64,000 nt of DNA from Homalodisca vitripennis. Lineage: Eukaryota; Arthropoda; Insecta; Hemiptera; Cicadellidae. Shown one piece after another: positions 27,101 to 36,100 of this stretch (its first letter is position 1; each line of letters begins with the position of its first letter). Below the pieces are notes generated by a model that searched no databases, was not told the DNA's origin, and saw only the letters and a program-made list of their open reading frames with translations. The translations under genes and the position numbers were made by a program. The DNA is taken from positions 106,304,001 through 106,368,000 of the forward strand of contig NC_060207.1 in assembly GCF_021130785.1 (NCBI RefSeq), given 5' to 3'.

Positions 27101-30100
27101 ACTAAAACTTTACATAGAAAACAAACACTGAAAAGTTTTTATATTATCAGTAAACCCATCTAAATATATCAGAATATAAGTACTCTTCTTGTTATTTGAG
27201 CTATCGCTTTACGAGCAAGGTTCACTGTTCTTGTTTCACTTAGCTATGGCAAATTTCTAAAAAATCCACTAACTTTCACAGAACCTTTATCGTAAATAAT
27301 CAAAATTTGAACGACATTTATCAACTGTTTAGGAACTTGGATTCAAATGGGCTCTTCATTTCTTTCTGGATACTGACTGAATCTAAAACACATAAACTTT
27401 ACTCTTAACTGACTTATTTTAGTTTGTGTGAGCCCCTGATGACACCACGCATGTTGACTGTAAATTGCATTTTAAAATTATTAACTGTTACTGAATGTTT
27501 TTATGTACCCTTCAGAATTCACTTTTAAACATTCATATTTAAAAAATGCATCACTAACTATGTTCTCCAAGAATTGATTGGTTTCTATTCTATGTATTTT
27601 TGAAATCCATGCATGAACCTACTATTTAATGTTCCGACCAACACACATCAACTCAGGTTCACTCGACTGACTCAGAGAACTACTGTAGGCGTACTAAGTA
27701 TAAATTCTACAGTGACTACTGACTGCATGACAAAGCTTGGATACCTAATCCAATTCCGTTGGTGTGCATCCTTTGCGTTGTTCCATGTTTCTACACAGAC
27801 TCTGGAATGTTAGGCGGCTGGTGGTTCGGAGCATCTCCTTCTTCACCAGATAGCAATTTCTTGAGGGTCCATAATGCGTTCCCCAACCGCCGCCTATCTG
27901 ACAACACTCTGATGACGCCCAAGATCAGGATCGCCCCCTCGTGTGCGTCCTCTCCCGGAGGGACTCCGGGTGGTGGTCTGCCGATCCGCCGACACTCCAG
28001 TATTGGCCCACAGGAACGAAGAGGATCCACCATCAACCTGTCACCACCGACAGTGAGTGACTTTTCTATAAATAATATAGTAAATCATTGATTCTTTCAG
28101 AATATGTATAATACAAATGTTATTTTAACCATACATATTTGCTTTTGATTTATTACATTGAAACTCTAACTCAGTTTACCATAAAACCATAAAGTATTTG
28201 TTTCGACAAGTATAAGGTTTTCCTGTATCAATTTTTGAATCATTGTAATAGAATAACTACCACAATATAAAATAAGTTTGAATGTCTAAAAGATAGACCA
28301 TTTGACCATTTTAGTTCATTCATGAAAACAAATTAATTTATAAAAAGTGTTGTGTCGTGTCAAATCTGTTCATTTTAAGCTATTAAATTTGAAATATTTA
28401 TTAGGGTAAATTTACGACAAGTCTTCTATGTTTAGTATGAAAACATTTATACTTTCACATATCAATGAATGCTTAATATTATAAACAGAAACTGTTCTAA
28501 AAATATATTATAACATGACTAAATTACAGTCTTTTTAAACGTTTTCAAATTGTATTAATACTGAACAAATCTGTAATTTCTCAAAATTTCAAATCTGTTC
28601 GTTATATAAACGTTAATTTATTATTATATACCGGCTATTATATACCGTTAGCAAACACTCTAAATGTATTCATGTTTAATTTCCTAGAAAAATAAAAAGA
28701 ATGTCCTATTGATTAATATAAAGTTTGTTTTATATTCAAAAGTTGTTTCATTAGAATAAAATTGTGCTTTAAATTAATATGCCAATTCGTTTATAATATT
28801 ATTAAATTAAAACATCACAAAAACTAGTCTTTCATTGCAAAATTCTTTGTTAGCGCTCAACTCTTAAAACCTTTGCTTTTGTAACTTTAGGATATACAGA
28901 CTGTTTATGCTATACTGAATTAAAATAGTTTAATTTAAATTAAAACCTAGAATAGATATACTATTTAAATTTACTATAATACGCGTAGAATAAAAATTTC
29001 TTTACGCCTTTTGTATTTAAATGTATATGTTTATTTATTATATATTTATTTGTGGAGCAAAAGTAAAATGATAATTGTGTATAGGTTCTAAATATAGGAT
29101 CCAGTTAGCTGTCTGGAAGGACCCCTTTTATATGTGTTATATTCCTTTCTTTTTATATAAGCAATGTAGAATTCTTGTGATGAATAGGTTTTTCAGGCAA
29201 TTACATGTCTAATTTCTATAAAATCAGTATTTATGGGATTCAAGTAAATTTCATATTTTTTCGGTAGTATTTTTGTTTATTAAAACATTGGCCTGGTAAA
29301 ATGTAATGAAATTTTCACGAATGAACTATCAAATTTAATTTTACATTTTACATTTATTTACATAGTTCAATTCACGTACATCATTATCACTGGATCTGAA
29401 CATAAACATAAGCAACAATTTGTCAAACTTGCATGCTCACACACTACCTGCTTGAACCAAACATCACTGTGTCATGGAACTTTCAATCTTCAGTCAACAA
29501 ATTTCAAGCAAGAATTAAATTTCGGTTATAATGTTAACCATTTCTGTATCAAAATCAACAGCAATTTGGGATTAAGTTTGTTATATTGATAGATTTCAAA
29601 GCAATTTTGTTCGCGTTCTCCGTAATAAGTAAGGAAATTTTCCAGGGACCGAAACTTTGGATGGAAGCTCGGTATTAAATTAGTGGCCTTTTAAAATTGG
29701 TATACTCGTACTGCTCCATAACTATCCAATAACTAGTTTAATATAGAGTCGATAATGAACAAGTTTGGGGCTAAGTAGGAAAAACCGCAGGGTGATTTCG
29801 ACAACAATGTTCCGGGAGCTTTTTAGTGAATCTGTATAAATCTTGGCTTATAGTGGATTATAAAAATACATCTTAAGATGATTACATCCCAGTTACTGTT
29901 TTAGAGCGATTGTAAATTTACATAATGCAGATGATTACCTTGAAATTTTTGTCGTTCCATGTGCAAAGTTAATAGTTCCAAGAATTAAATATTTATTTAA
30001 ATTAATTTATTTAAATTTATTTAATTTATTTAAATTAAACAAAACAATTTAATTATAACATTAAAATAAACAATTAAAGACTATACCGTCTTAGATAAGA

Positions 30101-33100
30101 GATTAACTATTTTATTATTATGTTAGGTTAAAAGAAAAGTCTTTTTGGAGTAAAAACTTATTCATATTGCCCTATCTTGCCGACGATATATACGTAAATT
30201 ACATATCTTGCCTTTAAAGGAGATTGTCCTTTGTGTTTCCATGTACAAGGAAAATAATGCGCCCGAAATTCACTTCTAAAAATGCGTACTTAGTTTTAAT
30301 GTACAGTTTGGCCGGAATATTTTATTTGATACGGTCTTTGTAAAAGATATATCGTATTTTCAATTGAGTACCTCTAATTAACGGACCATGTTCACCGAGT
30401 CAGCAATACTAAATGTGTGTGGAGGGGTTGAAGGTTCCACGAGTTTATGTACAGTGTAAGCTACCAGATACATGCAGATACAGTACAGGGTGTGTTTACC
30501 AGGGTTTCCACTACAGTTCTGTGTCTCGTGAGGGCTCTACCCTTTCCGTGCCGTCAGCGTATGTAAGTCCGTCACTCGTCTCTCATGTTTACCGTTGTGC
30601 ACTTGTGTCCATCTCCATTGTATCATCCACGTATCACCTGTCCCTTCTGCTTCTTCTTCTTCTCAGTCAACCTTTACCTCTCGTTGTCTCGTAAGTTGCG
30701 TGTATATTACATCGCCGTGTACATTACACAGGCGTGTCTGGACCTCGTGTTGTCTGGTGTGTGTTTCTCTTATTTAACCGATGTTTAAATTGGAAGATCG
30801 TGTTGATCTCATTGTTTGCGCTTTTCAAAAACTTTTACTACAGTCTTTTTACAAAAGGTAACAACCGTATTCACTATAATACTACACGACATTACCGAGT
30901 AAATATAGATAAACAAAATTCGTAATACAGTAACCAAACTCATTGTAGCCTATTACGTTTTGCCTTTAAACAGTATCACAGTTAAGAACATTTGAACTGT
31001 AACAGTAAAGTAACAGGTATCAAAATTTAGACAAATGTACTAAACCCACAAAGAGATATTACGTGTGTTTGTGTGTGTGTGTGGTTATTTGATTTGAAAT
31101 TTTAAACGGATTCGTGTAATTTTCCTATATCCCACATAGTCTGGTTATTACATAACGTAACCGCAGTTTTACTTGAATTTTATTTTAAATCAATATATCA
31201 TGCGGGTCGTGTGAGGCAAAATATGTATTTATTTAATTAAGGTTCAATATATGAATGTACTAGTTTTTATAATATATTCCCACTTTTAATTTGATTTGAA
31301 TTTTAAATTTAATGTTTAGATTAAATTATGTAAAAGCGTAATGCTTTGTTCTATAGATAAAAACTGTTTTTCACTTGTAATCATTACATGCCAAAAAGTA
31401 AAAAAAACTTGTCATCTTATTCTAGTTACTTGTATAAACAAATCAGCATCCCAATTGTAATATTTAGATTTATCTTTAATTTAAGTTGTTTATCCATTTA
31501 AGAAGTAAATTCCAAATACATGTTTAAACATACAATGTAAATTATATTAAATTTGCTTCATATATTTATTATTTATTAATATTTATTAGTTTTTCAATAT
31601 TTAATATTTCATTTAAATCTATTTAAAATTACTTGCTAAAACAAATTCAATTTATATAATCATATAAACACTGAGAACGGTTATGAAGTTTTGTTTAAGC
31701 AACTTATGAGACTTTTAATGAGAGTGAGAATGACTGACGAAAAGAACTAGGAGAAAAAAAAACGATAAAATTCCAGATCCAATTGAGAACCCACCGAATA
31801 AGATCCTCACTCATTACTGTGTTTTTTTTATAATCCGTAAACATACATAACATACTCATGTTGCCTCTGCAGAAAGCAATAATGAGTTACAAATATAAAC
31901 TCTTAAGTCTTCTTTACGCTACGTTTTCAAACAACTTTATTTTATACAACCCAACCAATCCTACAACGCTGTTTTTTATTTGAATTGAAGTAGTTAAATA
32001 TGTTTGGTAAACGTTAAAATAGTGTTAATGCCTTGTGAACGTTTACTCTCTAAATCGGGCTTAAATTTTATCTATTTTAAAGTTCCAAAATTACACACAA
32101 CAAAGAAACATTTGCGACTTGTTGGAACTACACATATTAAACTTCATTGTTAAAGATTATTGGACCATTGGGTAAAACTTTTTGGACTATTGGGTAAAAC
32201 TTTAAAATACATTACTTTTAATAAGATCGCATTTTTTATTTGAATTATTTTTAAATATATCAAAACAGACCTTTCGTAAACTATAAACAATTACGTAAAT
32301 TATAACAAATACAAGCAAACTTAACTTCTGATTTTTGTAATTCGTGTAAACTATTTTTCAATCTTTTTGCTAATAATATTTATTAATTAGTATGAAAAAT
32401 TAAACAATATACAAATATTGATATATGAAAATTCCTAGTGATAATGGAATCATACTTCAACGGCCCGCCACACAATAAAATAAATTTTAAAAGGTGTACT
32501 TATAAATTTACTTTGTATGTTCTCGATTGCATACGAATAATGATTCGTAATCATTAATCATTCTTGTTTGTAATGAATTAATCTGGAACACGGGAGCCGA
32601 AATTAAATTATGTTTAATACCGAGCAATCTAAAGTAACTTAACCACTCATAAGAGAATAGATTCCACTAATATTTTGGCAATATATGTTTCATATTACGA
32701 AAGCCGGTCTCTCGATACAACCCTTCTCATCCTCCCTCTTTGTTCCCAGCACAGGTGGTGTCCTGCCGTGGCCGTTTCTATGTTTCAGTCGCAACTGGGA
32801 CTACTTCTAATCTGTGTTGTTACTCTGTGTTTTCTGTTCTCATTGTCACGCTTACTCCACTCTTAATAGCTAACCTCTGTGTTTATACTAAGCGCTTGTT
32901 AAATAGATGCCCCTCCGTAACGCTTTCAGGATCCTCTCAGTGTTGGGAAGCACACCCACTCTTACATACCTACGTGTATACAGACATTCAATACACAACA
33001 AAGTGTGCTTTTTATATCCACAAGTTAATTGTTATTTGTTGTAATATATTTATTTTTAAACAGAAAACAAAAACTCGTAAAAATGTTAAAACGGTATTGT

Positions 33101-36100
33101 TCGAATCCACAGCCAGAAATGTCAAACTCGGCTGAATTTGCATGCATGAAACCATGTTTTCAAGTTTTGTTTTCTTTTTAGGGCAGTGTTATAACTGTTT
33201 AGGCAAACTCAATTTTAATTCCTTTAAGAAATAATATTGTTGAAAGTATTTAAGTTTTGAATTATTTAGGACACGAATTTCCAGATTTCACGGTTATTTT
33301 AGTACTTTAAACTGTTATAGGACCGCTATAACATATTCAAGTATCTTATAAATAATGTATTAAGAACAATAAGAATGAAAGAGTTTTTGAGTAAGCATGT
33401 TTTGATGTTTATATTAATGGAGGAGAGGTCAAGTTACAAATTACTAGTTTTACCTAATTCATTTGCTCTTTTTAGTCTATTGATGAGGTACTTACGTTGA
33501 TTGATTTGTTTTATTTATCAGTAACACTTTATTTACTTCCTAACTAAATATAAAATAGCAACTTCTTTATTTACACTATATTGTTCACTATTGATACACA
33601 ACACCAAACAAATTCAAACTTTGTACAAATCGTATATTTATTTTGTATAATTTATATCCTTATTTTCCTTATTTATGTATCAACGGGTGTGTGTAATCAA
33701 TACAACTTTACAATACCTCGTATATAGAGTATTTTGATTTTTTAGTCGTAAGAAAATATTAAACTCGTATCGTAGGAGTAATTACGGAAACTTTTTTATG
33801 AATATAGGACACAGTCTTGCCGATTATCACATAGCTTAATTTTTAATTTACTAAGACAGAGTGATAAATAAGTTAACTTTTTTAAATCAAACAAAATACG
33901 GTATGTTTAAATTGCGATATTCAAACTCTTCTTACACTAATACGTACAGTATTTTCTGGTTGGACAGTAATTCATATACCAATACAAAACAAACATTGCT
34001 AGGATGTTTCTACAGTTACATTTACATATATAAACGCATAACGTATCACTCACCGTAAAACACCAATGTTATGTCTAACCAATGCTACAGAATAAAGAAT
34101 AGTCGGCTTAGTCAGTTAGAATGCTAAAGTGCAATGTATGTATTATGTGTGCTTAACCTTACTGCTCACTAATGTGAACTGTGTATTTGTTCAGCTTGCT
34201 AGGAGCATGATCGTGAGTACTTTACATTTTGGTTCGTAGACGCTTAGTTAGTTTAATTTGAATCTTTGTTGGAACACTGAGGCTTTTAGACTAACTGCTT
34301 TTACTGTTTCCCTTCTTAGCCACATTAGAATTTAGTATGTGTATATCATATACGCTTTAGTGTGAGTAACATTATGAGCTGTTAGAGATTCTATTTATAA
34401 AAAATTTCCTGTCTTAAATATATGGTTTTGGGCTTTGAAATATACCAGACATAAAATCAGCTTCCAACTTTATACATACAAAATTGCTTTTATTAATGAA
34501 AATACAAGTCATGATTGTGGAAGCAATTACTTGTATTATCATTATTTAAATTACTTATTAGATTTATAACATAAAGTGTTAAGCAAGTTTCATATGTTCT
34601 TTACGATATTTAGGAAAACTACAAAACAATAATTTCGTAGTATAAAACAGAACTATCTCTAACTATTTTTTACTTCTCTTGTCTGTATCAAAACTAGATG
34701 ATAAACACTTCAGTCCTCCTTGCTCATTTTAACTATATCATGATAGAAGGGGAATTTGGAGATTATATTATCATGAGCCTTTTTGGTGTAATAATTGAAA
34801 AATTTTAATACCAATCACCCAGCTATATCGAGAGGTTGAAATACTTAACCGATCTGTGGATAACAATTTAAGCACAAAACAGAAATATTTATCAATATTA
34901 ATTTTCTTGATACTAAAAATCCTAGTTTTCTTTCGACATATTTGAAAATGGATAATTTTGTTAAATAAACACTATTAAAAAGTTAAACTGGAAGTTAATT
35001 AAGTGAAATAATTATTTAGCATTCCAAGTAAGCACATTTAAATGCGTTAAATAATTTTCAGGGTTTTATCGAGAATAAAAGGCCATGTAAGATTTGACGT
35101 ATATTTTTATTTAAAAGCTCCTTATAAACTAATTATTTTTAAACAAAATTTACCTATTTAAAAAGTCTTTCACATTTTTGTGCTTAGATTTAATATTCAA
35201 TATAAAGAAAACAAACTGCAATAAATATGACCAGTTTCTGCCAAAATGCTTGATCTTTCATTCGTTTTATAGTATTTTATCACAAAAGTATATATTGGTC
35301 AAAAGTGAATATTTTGATTTGTGGTGCCTCCTCATTCGAGGATTCCCACTTTTAGTCTCGTATATTCCGAAAAGTACAATAATCTTGTAACTTTACTAAC
35401 TTCTGCATTTAGATTCCATTTTTTGTACTTTGGGTATAACTCAGCTATAATATTCCTGATGACTCTTAGCCAAATATACCAAATTTTTAGTTCGTTAAGA
35501 GCATAACTAAAATTTGTAGTTCGTTAAGAGCTTAACTATTACGGTGTCTAATATTTTTCACGCACTTGAAACCTTTTTCTCAACATATTCGTGTGTAGGA
35601 TATTAAACTAGAAATACCCTTCGACCTTTATCATTGTTTAGGTGTAAAACTGCTCTTCTGTAACCGAGGGGTCACGGGTTCGATTCCTGGCTATATAAAT
35701 AAAAACCTACAAATGGGTTTGAGTCATGTTTTGCTTGAAACCGCTTATTCTAATCAATTAAAAAGCCATTAGTGAATAAACAAAACTCTTTTAAAATGTG
35801 ACCTATCATTTATTGACCAGAAACTTTAGACTAACATATTCAAATTATTACAAATTCTATTAAATATACGTTGGTGTGGTTTAAAAGAGAATTTTTCTTT
35901 TATTCCTATATTTTAAAACAATCTTTTTAAAACCTTTTTGCTTAAATAATTCCAAACTACAAGCTACTGAAAAATTATACAAGGAATAAAGAGATGTAAA
36001 GTTCTATAATAAAAGCATTTTTACAAAAATGTTTGAATAATAACTGTAATTAAGGAAGGAAGTATAAGTGCCTAGTTACTGGGTGTTGGAATGCCAATTT

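Noticed and set aside
32740..33135. 131-codon open frame after a tgttcccagcacag acceptor-like site, as a Scyl2 exon
   Set aside because: The peptide (CYSVFSVLIVTLTPLL and so on) has no similarity in style to the gene's tail, and no fitting donor phase was found.
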